Part shown: one piece after another, positions 27,244 to 42,050 of the stretch
Layout: each line of letters opens with the position of its first letter
Numbering within the stretch: the first letter of the stretch is position 1
From: Anaeromyces robustus
Lineage: Eukaryota; Neocallimastigomycota; Neocallimastigomycetes; Neocallimastigales; Neocallimastigaceae
Assembly: GCA_002104895.1 (NCBI GenBank)
Contig: MCFG01000103.1
Coordinates: 50,001-114,000 of the forward strand
Direction: 5' to 3'
DNA: 64,000 nucleotides
Notes under the pieces: generated by a model
What the model saw: the letters and a program-made list of their open reading frames with translations, nothing else
Databases searched by the model: none
What the model was told of the DNA's origin: nothing
Made by a program: the position numbers and the translations under genes

Positions 27244-28828
27244 AACATAGACTAACAATGAAATATACAATTATTTAAATTAAATATATGTTAAAGATAA
27301 AAAATAAATTAATATTAATTAAAATTAATATATTGAATAATATATTATTATATTATTTTTTTTTACTTAACATATTAATTTTTTTTTTATTTCTTTTATA
27401 TATCAAAAAGAAATATATATATTTATATATTTTATACATATATAATTAAATAATCTTATTTAATATATTTATTTAATATTTTTATATTAAATTAAGCACG
27501 GTTGAATTATTTATTTTTCATTATTAAAAAAATCGGTTGAATTTAATTTACCATCTTTTCTTTTTTTTTTTTTTTTTTTATATTATTTTATTATTTTTAG
27601 TTCTTTTTTTATTTTTTTTTTATTTATTTATATATAATTAAAAATTATTTTTTACTTTTTTAGTATAAAATTTATATGAATAATAAATATAATAATAATT
27701 AAATGGAAAAATTTTTTTTTTATTTTTCTTGTCCTAAAAAAGAATATTAAATTTTCTATCTCTATTTTTATTATTATTAATATTATGAGAGTTGACAATT
27801 ATAATTTTATTTTATGTAAAGAAAAGGAATAAAAAAAGACAATTAAAATTTTAAGGATTTAAAAAAATAAAAATATAAAAAGAAGAATAATAGCAAGAAA
27901 GAAAGAAAAAGAAAAAAAACAATGGTATTATAAATGATGGAAAAGATAAATAAAAAAATAATAATAACAATACATAAAAATAATTAAGATAAATTAATAA
28001 TTATAATAAATAATAAAAAAAATGTATTATATAACAATATTTTTTATTATATTTATTTTTTCTTTTTTAATCTTTGATTTATTTTTTCTTACTATTATTT
28101 ACAAAAATTGACAAAACGGAAAAATAAAAGGGGTTCATTTACATAATATTTATAAACTTAAATTAATAATGTATTTGATTTTTATAGGAAATTAAAATAT
28201 TAAAAATGTTTATTAATATATATTAAACTTACTTTATAGTTAATATTATATATATATGGATGGGTTGTAATTTTTCTTAATAATTAAAAAAAAATTATTA
28301 ATCATAAAATAATCTTATGATTAAATGACAATTTTTTACCACTTTATTATTAATTTTAATTATAATCTATTGTTGTATATTTATTAAAATTTATGTAATC
28401 AAATTAGTTAATTTTTTTTTATTTTTTTTGTTTCTATTTTTAATCTTTAATTTTTATTTTAAATTTCTTTCATTATTACATTTTTTTTAAAAAAAAAAAA
28501 AAAAGAGTGGTTTTGTCATTGTACAACATGATATAAAAGATTTCATAGGTTTCTAAAAAAATATATGTAATCGATTACACAATTACAAAGTTATTAAAAT
28601 GGAAAAATAATAATTGAAAATTATAATTATGTTTTATTTCGATAATGAAAATCATTTATAATAGAATATTATTGATTTATTTTTTATTTATTTAGGTATT
28701 ACAGTAATAAATGATCATTTTATTTTTATTTTTAATTTCTAAATATATATTTAATAAAAGATAATTATATTTGTAAAATATAATTTTAATTATAATTAAT
28801 TATTCATTTTTACCATTTCTATTGAAAG
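27244..28828. other. AT-rich desert with one further palindrome
   Basis: A perfect 14 bp palindrome, TGTAATCGATTACA, lies at 28566-28579. Otherwise the sequence is A/T-rich without a gene. Confidence 0.5.
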
Positions 28829-28876
28829 GTGGATTTTTTATTTATTGCACTATTGTACAATGAATAAAAAATCCAC
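28829..28876. repeat. Hairpin, 19 bp arms with one mismatch, 10 nt loop
   Basis: GTGGATTTTTTATTTATTG at 28829-28847 pairs with CAATGAATAAAAAATCCAC at 28858-28876. Its single mismatch is a G-T wobble in one transcript orientation. It is among the most stable predicted hairpins in the desert. Confidence 0.9.
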
Positions 28877-29439
28877 TTAATTAATTAGTAATAATGCTAA
28901 TAATTATAAATTAATTTATTGTACATTTTAATTATAACAAAATAAATATAAAAAATGAAACAAAATAAATTTAAAACAAAAAAATATATATATGTAATAC
29001 ATAATAAATTTTTTTTAATTATTTTTTTTTTACGAATGATATATCTAAATTTTTAATATTAATTGTAATTTAATTATGTAACGATGTATCATTATTTATA
29101 ATTATTATTAATATGTATTAATTTATTTATTATTTATTAGATTAGATAACTATTATTTATTTAATAATTTATTAATGATGACTATTAATAACAAAGAATT
29201 GTTTGTATTCTTTTTTTTCTTAGTCATAAAAATAAAAAATGAAAAAAAACATAATTAATAAAAAAAGGTACAAATATATTATAAATTTTCCTATATGATA
29301 AAATCATATAAAGTAAAACATAATATAATTAAAAATTGCATTCTTTTGTTTTTATTTTGGCTTATTTTTATTTTTTTGTATTTTTATTTGAATATATATA
29401 TTTTAATATTAAAACTTATTTTGCTATTGAATAAGAAAA

Positions 29440-29573
<134 letters not shown>

Positions 29574-31925
29574 TCTGAAAGATAAATATTTAAAGATAAA
29601 ATTTAAAAAACTTTATTTTAGTATATTATATAAACTATATATTAAATTTATTATAAATTTAAAATTTTTATATATATATATATTTATAATAATACTAATA
29701 ATAATTTTTTTTCTTTGTTTTGTTTTGTTTTTTTCTTAATATTTATGGAAATAATTCCATGTTATAATAATATTAAATATTTTATTAAATAAATAATATT
29801 AAAAAAAATTTTACATAAAAAAAGGAGTATATTTTTATTATTATATTATGTTATATATATGTATAAATATTAAAAAAAAATTATATATATTATAACTATC
29901 AAACACATAATAATAATTTATATTAAAGATTGGAAGACTAATAATAATGGAAATAAAGAAATAATAATAATATATTATTTCCAAAAAGAAAAAAAGAAAA
30001 AAAATTTAATATATAAAAGAATATATATGAATATAATTTAAAGAAAAAAAGAATTTAAATTAATATATTATTAATATATTATATTATTTTTAGGGTTAAT
30101 CCATTTAAATTAGCTAAAGATAAATTAATTGTTTAATAATCTTATAATAAATTAATATATTATTATATTATTATATATTTTAATGTATATATTACTCCAT
30201 AAAATTTTATATAATATATAAAGTTTGTTAATTATTTTTAATATATAATTTACTAAATGAAAGAATATTTAGAATAATATATCAAAATATTAATATATTT
30301 GTACTCATTTACTTTAACCATTCATATTTTAAACATAATTTTCTTAACTAATTTAATTATTATTTGAAATACTTTTTTCATTATTCCATTTTGTAATACT
30401 TTCCTTATATGTTAATTAAGGAAATACAAGGTAAAAGATTTAATTTATTAAATTAAAAAAGGATTATAGAGAAAGTACTTTTTTCTTTCTTGAAAAAATA
30501 TAGGAGATGATAACCAAAAAAGGATAATTAATAAATAAAAAATAATCCAAATTACATAAAATAAAAGTTTTAAGATGAGGCGTATGTTCCATACACAAAA
30601 TCATAATATATAATATTAAATAAATAAAATAATATTGATTATATACACTATGATAACATTTAAATATATTTTATTAAATAAATGTATAGTAATATATATA
30701 TAAATAAATTAAATTGAAAAAACAATATCCTTAAAAAATAGTTAATAACTTAATAGTTACAAAAAAAATTTATGATAAAAAATCCATAATTTTTTTTATA
30801 TAATCTAATATTTATTTTTCTTTGTACTAAATAATATTTAGAAATATTATTATATATATATATTATATATTATTTATTAAATAATTTTTGTACATATTAT
30901 TATTTACATTTGTTTTATAGTTTTTGGCTTTTTTTTGTTTTGTATTGTTAGGCTTTTTTGCATTGTTCTATTGGGCTTTTTTGTTTTGCTTATTATTTTT
31001 ATTAAAATTTTTCTTTACCTTTATTTTTATTTACATTATATAAAAAATATTTTTAAATATTTAAATGAAAAAATTAAAAATTATTTATAGAAAAATTTAT
31101 AAAATAAAAAAAAAAACATAATAATAATTAATATATTATTCAATAATATTCCTGACTTTTATGCATATAAAAAAAATTAAAAATGAATGGATAGGAACAA
31201 AAAGTAATGGATAGGAATAAAAGCAATAGATATATAAAAGTTAAATATATATATAAATATATAAATTGAAAGAAAGAAATAAATAAACAAAAAAAGATAA
31301 AATATAAAAGTGGATCAATTATGCCGTTAAAACGAAAATAAAAAAAAAGCCATTATATAATTATAATATATATTAAATATAATATATAATAAAACTTAAA
31401 AATAATATGATAAAATCCTTTTTTTTTTTTTTTTTACTAAAATAAATACAAAAAATTAATATTCAAAAAAAATCAAACGGCTTGTCAATTATTCCTAAAG
31501 ATTCTCCACTTAAAAAAATATAGATTAAATTTAATTTTTTTTTTCATAATCAAACAAAAATCACCTCATTTTTAATATTTTTAAAACTATTAGTAATTTT
31601 AAAATATTTATTTATCTTTGTATTTACGTTTCATTTTTCATAATAGTTATATATAATTTATAATATATAAACTTTATTTTATATAAAATTTTAAAATATA
31701 AATTATATTTAATATTATTAAACTATAATTTTATTATTTATTTCCTCACTAGTTTTTTTTTTTTGATTTACATATTGAAGTATTTTATATGGTTAATAAT
31801 AAACGACACAAGAATTATATAATATGAATATCTTTTTTTTTATTGGAAACTTATTTTATTAATAAACTTTATTATTTATTATTTTTTATTATGAAAGATA
31901 AAAAGATAAAATAAAATAGAATATT
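29574..31925. other. AT-rich desert, no gene seen
   Basis: A/T sequence. At 30926-30985 three loosely spaced GGCTTTTTTG words form a short imperfect repeat. No coding exon was found. Confidence 0.5.
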
Positions 31926-32461
31926 TATAGAATATTAAGTCAAACCAGTTTTTATCCTGGTTGTTAAGGCGTTGTCTTAGCATACATAAAGTCTCTGGTT
32001 CGACCCCGCGGGTCTGATGTTTCCTCTATGTGGGTTTTTCATCAGGACTTGTTCGACCGCCAGGTTAAGTATTGTCCTTCCTTAATTATACCAAACTTCT
32101 TAATTTAATAATTTATTGTACTGCCTGACACTTATAGTCTTTAATATTGTTTCTTTGAGAAAATCCAACCTGTACCAATCAATAACGTAGAATAACCAAG
32201 TGAATTAGAATCACGTGACCATTGGGCTTTTCATCAGCCTTGTTTGAGGTTTGTCGGGCACCGAGAATGTGTGGCTTGCGGATATAAATTCAGCAATTAT
32301 TGTACATGATTGGGAAAGCCGAAGCTGACTTTCAGTATGGCAGTCCATGAGGGACACACTACCACCTAATTATTAGGGAGTGGGCTTACTGCTTCACATT
32401 AGGGAAGGTCAAAGAAGCATACCCCGGTCATAGCAAAAAAAAAAAAAATATAGAATATTAA
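31926..32461 (+). mobile_element. tRNA-Ala-derived SINE with 13 bp target-site duplication
   Basis: The element spans 31939-32448 and is bounded by perfect 13 bp duplications TATAGAATATTAA (31926-31938, 32449-32461). The head carries an A box TGGTTGTTAAGG (31958) and an intact B box GGTTCGACCCC (31997), with CTTAGCATA between them, as in the anticodon loop of tRNA-Ala(AGC). A body of about 400 bp with near-balanced base composition follows, then a poly(A) tail (32435-32448). There is no open frame. SINEs of this layout are copied by a partner LINE. The intact duplications and B box suggest a relatively young insertion. Its body differs from the 60 kb copy after the head. Confidence 0.9.
31958..32007 (+). 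promoter_or_regulatory. Internal RNA polymerase III promoter (A and B boxes) of the SINE
   Basis: TGGTTGTTAAGG at 31958-31969 fits the A-box pattern and GGTTCGACCCC at 31997-32007 fits the B-box consensus GGTTCGANNCC, at a tRNA-like spacing. In the other two copies the B box is mutated (GGATTGACACC at 60100; AGTTCTACACC at 3397), so this copy is the most likely to be transcribed. Confidence 0.8.
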
Positions 32462-35272
32462 ACTTAAATTATTAAGAAAAAAACTTAAATGATTAAAAAT
32501 TAAAATAAAATAGTGTAAAACAAAAATAAATTTTATATTATATAAAATAAAATAATTTAGTAATAGAAATTTTCCTATTAATAGATTAAACTCCTTATCA
32601 ATTTTCGTTTTTTTCCTTAATTGTCTTAAATAAAAATATATATATTTCAAATTTATTATTAATTTAAATTTGGTTGATCTTTGTATCACAAGGAAAATAA
32701 AATTACTATTATTAATATTTTCTTATCTTTTTAATATAGCATAATAATTATTTTTTTTATTATAAAATAATAATGTATATATTATATTTCTATTTAATTA
32801 TTATATTGATTATTAATGGAAAATAAAAAAAAATTATTTAATTATTATATTGATTATTAATGGAAAATAAAAAAAAATTAATTATTTATCTTTATTATTA
32901 TTTTAAAATTCTGTGTGATTTTTTCCAGTTACACTATTTTTTTATTTGTTTTACTTTTATATTATAATTATTACTTTTTTTTTCTATATTAGATTTTACT
33001 ATTATTATTTTTTATCATATAAAAAATTAAAATATGCTATATATAATGCATAAAAAGAATATAATCGAAGGGTGACATAATAATAATAATAAAAGGAAAA
33101 AAAGAAAAAAAAAATTATATTATATGAAATTATATTATTAATTCCATATAACCTTTTTGATATTTTATTAGCTTATTTGATTTACATAGGAAAAAAAATT
33201 AAAATTATTAAATTAATATTGACCATAAAGTTTTAAAGTATAAATTTGATGGACATTTTTTTAATTACAATTAAATTATGATTTTTTTAATAAAATTTTT
33301 TATTAATAACATAAAAAAAGAAAAAGAAAAAAGAAAAAAAAGAAAAAAGAGAATAGAAAATAGAAAATAGAAAATAGAAAATAAAAAATAGAAAATAAAA
33401 TTTAAAATATATATATTATTATTATTACAAGTTAATTTTTGTTTATTTATGAAAAAAAAAAAATACGCATTTAAAATATTTAAGAAAGCTGTAGATAAAA
33501 GAAAATGGAGTTTTAAAATACATAAGATATGTATAATAAATTGTAATTATTTTAAATTTCATATAATTTATTTATATATGACTAAAAAAAATTAAACCAT
33601 GGTTATTTTAATAATAAATTTTTTAAAAAAAAAAAATAAATAAAACGAATTTTAATAAATAAACTTTTAAATATTAAAAATAATTAAAATTTAAAATTTC
33701 AATCAACTTTAAATAAAATAATTTTAAAAAAAAAAATACATACATACATAAGTTTATTAAATAAAAAATGGAAAAAAAGATTAAAATTGTTAGCTTAGCC
33801 AAAAATAAAGTTAATTAAAAAATACATTTAAAATATTTTAAATATTATAAAAAAATTATAATTAAAAAATACATTTAAAATATTTTAAATATTATAAAAA
33901 AAAATAATTGAAAAAAAGACATTTAAAATATTTTAAATATTATAAAAAAGAATTAAAAAAAAAAAAATAGACATTTACAATATTTTATATATATATATAA
34001 GAAAAAAAATATAAAAGACAATATATATAAATTACATAAATTATATGTACATATATATATTGCTTTAATGAAAAATAATAATTTTAATTTTTATTGTTTG
34101 TCTAAATGTCTAAATCAATAGACATATTAAAAACTAATAATGAATAATAAAAATAATATATATATATAGTTATAAAATTTAAACTTTTTATAATATGCTA
34201 ATCTTTTAAATCATATCAACTAATATGGAATGACATTTTTATAGTAAGATTATTTACATTTAATAAAAATAAAACATTAACGTAGTATTGGTAAAAAATA
34301 TAACCTTTTTTTCATTTCATTAATAATTTATTATTTTAATATATTAAATCTATAATATTTCAAATTAAAAAATAAAAAGTTTTTTTTTTTAATTATCATG
34401 TAAATTATATATAAAATTTAATTAATAAATAGAATAAAAAATAATTTAATTAAATATTACAAGAAATTATTATTATTATTATTATTATTATTTAATTTAT
34501 CAACTTTTTTATTTTTAAATATACTTTAATTTTAAATTATTTTATTTAATTTCATTACATTTAATGAAATATAATATATATGTGCTGTTATTAAAAAAAA
34601 AAAAAAAAAAAAAAACTGTTTTAATATACGAATTTTTTTAACTTTAAAATTAAAATAAAAATAAAATAAGGAAAAAAAAACTATAAAAAATGTTATTATA
34701 AATGTATATATGTGATTAAAAAACTTTATAAGACAACATTAACTAATAATTAAAAAATTGATTATTCAATTTTTTCTTTTGTTTTTTTTTTTTTTTTAAT
34801 ATTTCAATTTAAAATAATTATATATAAGTTACCTTTATATATATATATATTTTTAATTATTCTTTAATACTTAAATTTAAAGAATTATATAATCTTCTTT
34901 ACCTTAATTTAGGTTTATTTCCTATTTAAGATATTTAAAATAATTAAAATTTACTTTATTAATCTTAGATGATTAATTATTTAAAATTTTTAACATTTTA
35001 AAAATTTTATAGTTATATTCCTTATTTTAAAAATTATAGATATAGAAGACTAATTATTTATTTGATTTTAATTAATTTTTTTATATATTCTATTTTATGA
35101 TTTTAAAATTTTAAAATTTCCAAGAAATTAATAAAAATAAGAAGCATACATAAAAAATAAAAAATAAAAATGAAATAAAATAAAATATCGTCTTAATACT
35201 TTATATATATATAATCTGAAATTAAAATCTTTTTTTTTTTTTTTTGCTTTTTCTTTTTCAAGTAAATTTAGT
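32462..35272. other. AT-rich desert with two tandem duplications
   Basis: A 44 bp unit is duplicated at 32792-32879 (TTGATTATTAATGGAAAATA core). At 33823-33960 about three to four copies of a roughly 46 bp unit occur (ACATTTAAAATATTTTAAAT core, itself palindromic). No gene is seen. Confidence 0.6.
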
Positions 35273-35370
35273 TAACTAAGGTTAGTTATAAATAATAATA
35301 ATACATTGAGCTAACTTGTTAAAGTTAATTAACATTAGCTCAATATAAGTATTAATAACTAACCTAAGTT
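35273..35370. repeat. Large imperfect palindrome, about 40 bp arms
   Basis: Outer arms AACTAAGGTTAGTTAT (35274-35289) and ATAACTAACCTAAGTT (35355-35370) pair at 15 of 16 positions. Inner arms ATTGAGCTAA (35305-35314) and TTAGCTCAAT (35335-35344) pair perfectly. The arms between them are AAT-rich and pair partly. The whole would fold into one long hairpin, like a MITE or a small-RNA precursor. Confidence 0.85.
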
Positions 35371-36250
35371 TAATTTTCCATCTATAACTTTAATTAAAAA
35401 CTAATATTTATCTATTTTAATTTATAAAGATAACTAAAAAAAAGTTATAATTAAAAATTATATATTAATTATTAACTAATTTCCATTAATAATGAAAAAT
35501 AAACATATTAATAAAATATAATAAAATATATTATTATAATATAATATTAATAAAATATAATGAAATATATTATTATAATATAATATTAATAATAAATAAA
35601 TAAATAAATAACATTATAGTATATTTAAGTTTTATTACACGAATAAAAACTGTATTTACTATATAATAATGAATAGCAATTTTATAATTATTAAAATTTT
35701 AAACAATTTCACTATTAAATTAAATTTTGGGTCAATAAAATAATGTTCAAATTTTAAAATACAAGAAAAAAAAATTTTTTTAAAATGAAAATCAATCAGA
35801 AAATAAATAAATAAATAAAAGAAATAAAGAATAAAAATACATTTGTTTTGAAATTAAATAAAAAAAAAAAATAGTGTTCAGTATTCAGTATCAGAATTTA
35901 GATTATCTACCGTTAATTTTTAATAATAATAATAAGAAAGAAAAAAAAGAATATAATAACATCCCTATAATCATTGAAATTATAGGGATATATTTTTATT
36001 TAAATAAATTTAGATCTTCTAAAAACAATATAATAAAAATAAAATAAATTTAGATCTTTTTAAGACAATAGGATAATAATAATAAAAATAATAAGAATAT
36101 AAAAAACAATAATGATTTACCTACAATATAATTTTAATTATTATAATAATAATATAAATAATAAATAATTTAAATCATTATTAATTTATATTAATAATTA
36201 ATGATTTTCTTAAAATATAATATTAAATTATATTTCTATTAATACTAATA

Positions 36251-36283
<33 letters not shown>

Positions 36284-37111
36284 TCTTAAACATTCATATT
36301 TATTTCTTTATTTATTAATTAAATATTATATCAATAATTATTTTATTTATTATTTCTTAATTACTTTTGATTTCTTAATTATTTTATTTTATTTTTATTT
36401 TATTTTTGTTTTATTTTTGTTTTATTAGTATATTTTATTTCACTATTTATTTTATATTAGGATTATTTTAATTTTTAATTTTATTTTTTTTATTTTTAAT
36501 ATTTCAGTATAATAATATTAATCATGTCAAAGTAAAATTTATTTAATAAATCTTTATTCTATAAAATCTAATTAATTCTATAAATGTTTTTAAATTGAGT
36601 TTCAATTAAATTGAATAAATAAATATATAAAATAAATAAATTATACTTTTTTTATATTGAGTTTTAATTAAATTAAATAAATAAATATATATAAATAAAT
36701 AAATAAATAAATAAATTATTCTTTTTTTATATATATATATTTTAATTTATTAAAAAGAGTTAACTATAATTAATAAATTAAATAATTAATGAATAAAAAT
36801 TTATTATATGATTAAATAGAATTAAATAAATTAATAATTTATTTTATATATTTTCTTTTTTAAATTATAATTATTATTTTTAATTATTTTTTATAATTAA
36901 TATAGAATTAAAAATGATGTAAAAAAAAATTAAATAATAAAACATAATTATTAAAAAATTATAAAAAACTACCATTTTAAGTATTAAGTAAATAATAAGC
37001 CAAAAATTTTAAAACAATCAATGCATACTTTTATGTTATATAAAATAAATTAGTTTTTATATATTTTATTCATTAATAAATATATATATACATACATATA
37101 TATATATATAT

Positions 37112-37158
<47 letters not shown>

Positions 37159-38220
37159 TTACTTTATTGTATTTTCTATTCAATTTTTTATAGAAAACTT
37201 GATATTTTTTTTTATTCTATCAATATGTAAAAATTTTAAATATGGGATTGTTTATCATCATCATTATTATATTGTTTTTATTATATTTTTATTAGTATTA
37301 ATATTAGTATTATTCTCTATAAAAATTTAATTTATCATTAATTAAATGACCATGTACATTTGTGTTACATATACATAAATGAATGTATCGTTTCAAAAAA
37401 TGGTAATTAATTTGTACCATAAATCTCCTATTTCTGGTGTATTGCCGTATATTATTCAATATAAAATTATGCTATATTAAAAAAATTATACCTAATATAT
37501 ATATAATAATGACACAATAGGTAACATTAAAAATAATCTAAAAATATATCTGTAATATATAATACTAATATAATATAAATTCAAATAAAAATATAAAATA
37601 TATATATAAAAATAAAATAAAAAAATATATAAAAAAATTTATTACAATAAACAACAAACAAAATAATAAATTATACCAATATTATGAATAATACTTTTTA
37701 ATTTAATATTAATGTTACAAATCATTATTATTTAAATTATTTTTGTACTAATAAGAATAAGGAAATCTTTGTTTTTTTTATAATTTCTTATTTTTTAAAA
37801 TTTATATGAAAAGAAATACAAATAAGTTTTTCTATATAGGTCACTTATTAGGTTTTATGATTAATTTTATTTTTTTTTTATTATTAATATGTTTATATTC
37901 ATTAATATAAAATAATATAAAATAATAAAATAATACTTAATATAAAATTATTATAAAAATATGAAATAATATTAAATAATGATAATTATTATATAGTACA
38001 AGAATAATCTTTAATATATTCTAAAACAAATAAAATTTATGTATAACATTTACATATATTTGAATATTTTTTGTAGTATAATATTTATTATTAATTAAAA
38101 TATAATATATAATAAATAAAAAAATGAAATAGTGGATATATAATAATCCACTATATATTAGAATTATGATTACAAAATAGTTTTATATTAATTAGTTTTG
38201 GTTTAATTGATTAATTAATT
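35371..38220. other. AT-rich desert with short hairpin and TTTA tract
   Basis: A perfect 11 bp hairpin lies at 35961-35989 (ATCCCTATAAT / ATTATAGGGAT), and another with 9 bp arms at 38129-38154 (ATAGTGGAT / ATCCACTAT). A TTTA tract occupies 37110-37160. A slightly more complex stretch at 37345-37460 has no open frame. Confidence 0.5.
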
Positions 38221-38252
38221 AAATATTTATTTAGTTATTTATTTATTTAATT

Positions 38253-38337
<85 letters not shown>

Positions 38338-38340
38338 TTT
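38221..38340. repeat. (TTTA)n microsatellite
   Basis: The tract is pure from about 38256 to 38340, with a decayed left shoulder containing TTAG and TTAA variants. Confidence 0.95.
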
Positions 38341-38736
38341 CAAAAGACGCACATATATCTCTTACAGAAAATATTTGAATTTTAATAATAATCTTATTTT
38401 AATATAAATTTAAATAAAATATAAAATTTATATAAATATATATATAATAAAATAAAAAATGTAAAAAATATATATATAATTAATGTTTTATGTATTTTAA
38501 ATCACTTAAAATATATAAAACATAAATAGGCTAAAATAAAAAAAGTCATATGTTTAATGTTTAATACTTATTTATTATCCCCAGAATGTATCTATTAAAA
38601 CTCAAAAATTTTGTATGAAACTATATAAATGAAACATTAAAAATCTATAAACAAATTTATAATAATCAAATAAAAAATTTAAATGAAATAAATAATTGAA
38701 TGTTATAATAATAGGTAGTAGAATGATTTTAATTTG

Positions 38737-38769
<33 letters not shown>

Positions 38770-41441
38770 ATTTTACATATCTTATACCGGAATAATAAAC
38801 TAATAATAAAAAACATAAAAATAGTTTTTAAAAAATAACATGTTATTTTATTGGAATAAAAAAAAAATTTTTTTTTCACTTATCCAATAACTCTTTTTTT
38901 TTTAATTTTCATTTAAAATGATGGATAAAACTTAATTTTATATTAAAAATTATTAAAATGTTATTAAATAATTAAATATTAAAAAAAATATTAAAAAAAA
39001 TTTTTTTTTTAATATAACTCAAAATAAAGTTATTTGATTTTGAATTTTATTTGTTCTTGAGAAAAAAAAATTTTTTGTGTGTTGTTATACAACATATATT
39101 AATTTATTCTTTATTTAATAGTAAATATATTAATTATAATTATTAAATTGCAAATACAGAAAACAAAAAAAAAAAAAAAAAAGTTATCTATTTAGTAAAC
39201 AATTGAAAATCTTGAAAACTATTATTAAATTTTTAAATATTTGTAACAGATAAAAAGATAAATTAGAAATATTAAATATTAATGTTTTTATTCTAGATCT
39301 TATTTTATGATTTTACACAAATAAGTATTAAACTTAAGACTTATTGTTGTAATACTATAAATATTATAGATAAAAAAGTTTAAAAAAAAAATTTTTTTTA
39401 TAATACAATATTACATATTATTATATTATTTTTTAATAAATATACAAGAGTAATATACAATGATGAATCATGCATAATAGTTTTATTAAAACAATTATTA
39501 TGATTTACCTAATTAATTTAACATTAAAAAGTATTATATTTTATATATAATAGAATAAGAAAAAAATCCTTATTTTCATTTATAATATTATTTTTATCAT
39601 TTTATCATCCATAAATGGATATAAAAATATTAAAGATTGCTTTATTTATATAACAATAATAAAGCAATCTTTATTTTTCTTATTATTATGTAAAAGTACA
39701 AAGAATTTTTTTATATCTAATAATATATAATAATAAATACTAAATAATATAAATAATAAATAATTTGATATTCAACATTAATACCATGTTAATTATAGTA
39801 CAATATATTTATTTAAAGTTTTCTCCTTACCACAATTTTTCTCCTTTTTCTTTACTAATAATACTATTTTTTATTAATATTTATTAATATTATAATAAGA
39901 AAATAAAATACATTTATAATAATTATGCATTTATTTATATATATTTATATATATTTATTTATATATTATATATTATATATTTATTTATATATTATATATT
40001 ATTATATATATATTCATTTATTTATTTATTTATTATATAATTTGATTATATTTTCATATGATATTAATGAATTCGATTTACTTTTATTTGTTACACAAGT
40101 GTTTCATTACAAAAACAACTCAAAATTAAGTTAAATTATTATTTTTCATTTATTCAATAATAAAATATGTATGATAAAAATAATTTTTTAATCTTTGTCC
40201 ATTATAATTTATTACTAATTATATTATATTATTTATATATTCATAATATATATTTTTTTATTTTTTACTTATATTTTATAATTAATATATTTATTTATAT
40301 ATAAAAGAAAATAAAAAAGAAAAAAAGAAAAAAAAACTTTATTAGCTTTCTTTTATTAGGATAACTTTAAATATTATACTATAATTATTATTATTATTAT
40401 TATTATTATTAAGAATTAAGCTTATTTTTTATATATAAAATTTTTCCTTTTTTATATAAATGGTAGACAAAACTATTACAAATTAAAAAAAGTAATGATT
40501 AATCATGAATTGATCTTCTATTTTTTTTTATCCTATTGTTTTAATTGTATTCAATATTATTTTTTTTTTATTTTTATTTTCGTTCATAATTTTAATTTTT
40601 CATTTTTTTATATTAATATTTTTTTTTATTTTCGTTGTTATAATTAATATTTAGAAATATTGTTCCTTACCATTAATTATTTTCGTTTTATATTAAAATT
40701 TCGAATTTTTTACTGTTCAATATATTAAAATTTTCGTTTTTTTTTTACAATTAATATATTAAAATTTTCGTTTTTTTTTTAAATTAAATGTCTTTTTTAT
40801 TTTCGTCTATATATTTATTATTTTCATTTTCTATATATTATATACATTTTATAATATATATAAACTTTATATCTTATTTTTTTATTTTTTTATATATAGT
40901 AAGAATTTTTTTTAATATAAAATTGGATAAAATGAACTTTAGTATATTTTGTATTTCCAATCATTTAATATTTAAAGGAATACAAATAGGCTAAAAAATT
41001 GAAAAAAAATTCTTTTTTCTTACTATTTCCTTTTTTTTTAAGTTATTTTATTATATATTATTAAATAGTATATATATTATAAAATTAATTAAAATTTCTG
41101 AATAATTTAATAATAAATAAACTTTAATAATTGATTTAATATTAAAAAATGTTACAGTTTGAATATTCTATCTAGTCTAAAATAATTATTAATATATTAA
41201 GTTTAATATAAATCCATAAAAACTTTATTTTTATCTTCAAAAAAGGAAACAAATTTTTAATATTTAATATTAGGATTAATTATTTATTATTATTCATAAA
41301 TTTCAATAAATAATTAAATTTTTCAATGTTAATCTTTTTATTATTAAAAATATTAAATAATACTATAATAATATTTATAATATTAATAATTATTATAATG
41401 ATATTATAATGATATTAAATAATTAATGATTAAGATTATTA
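38341..41441. other. AT-rich desert with one strong hairpin and a TTTTCG repeat
   Basis: AAAGATTGCTTTATT (39632-39646) pairs perfectly with AATAAAGCAATCTTT (39658-39672). At 40714-40783 there are about two and a half copies of a 30 bp unit with AATATATTAAAATTTTCG plus a T tract; the TTTTCG word recurs across 40570-40800. No gene is seen. Confidence 0.55.
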
Positions 41442-41444
41442 TTA

Positions 41445-41530
<86 letters not shown>
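41442..41530. repeat. (ATT)n microsatellite
   Basis: A nearly pure ATT tract of about 88 bp, with one TTTATT phase shift at its left edge. Confidence 0.95.
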
Positions 41531-41532
<2 letters not shown>

Positions 41533-42012
41533 TAAATATTAGATATTGTTATAATTATTATTGTTTTTTTTTTTATTATACTATTTTATATAACATCATC
41601 AAAATATTTATAAATTTTTAATATAAAAAAAAAAAGGATTTGAAAATTTTTGGAAATCTTTATTTATTTATTCCTTTTATTATAATAAATATATAATAAA
41701 AAATATATTATTATTATTATTATTATATAATTATGAAAATTAATTATAGGAATAAAAAAAATAAATAAATAAATAAATAAAGGATTGAAAATAGTAAATA
41801 ATATTAATATTTATAAATAAGCTTTAGATACCTTAACGGTTTACTTCTTAACGGTGACTTTTTTTCAATAAGATATAACTTGACTAAAAAAATATGCATA
41901 ATTTATTACTAAATTTATATAATAATTTTTACATATTATATATTTATTATATATATAATATATATATATTTATATTTATATATATATTATTAAATAATTT
42001 TTAATAATGTAA

Positions 42013-42050
42013 AATAATGAAAAATTTCATATAAGAAATTTTTCATTATT
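42013..42050. repeat. Perfect hairpin, 16 bp arms, 6 nt loop
   Basis: AATAATGAAAAATTTC (42013-42028), loop ATATAA, GAAATTTTTCATTATT (42035-42050). Pairing is perfect. The role is unknown. Confidence 0.85.

Noticed and set aside
32399-32689. 96-residue minus-strand open frame
   Set aside because: It begins inside the SINE tail and runs into A/T desert; no domain and no codon bias.
40788-40994. 68-residue open frame MSFLFSSIYLL and onward
   Set aside because: Hydrophobic product of T-rich sequence within a region of TTTTCG repeats; no support.
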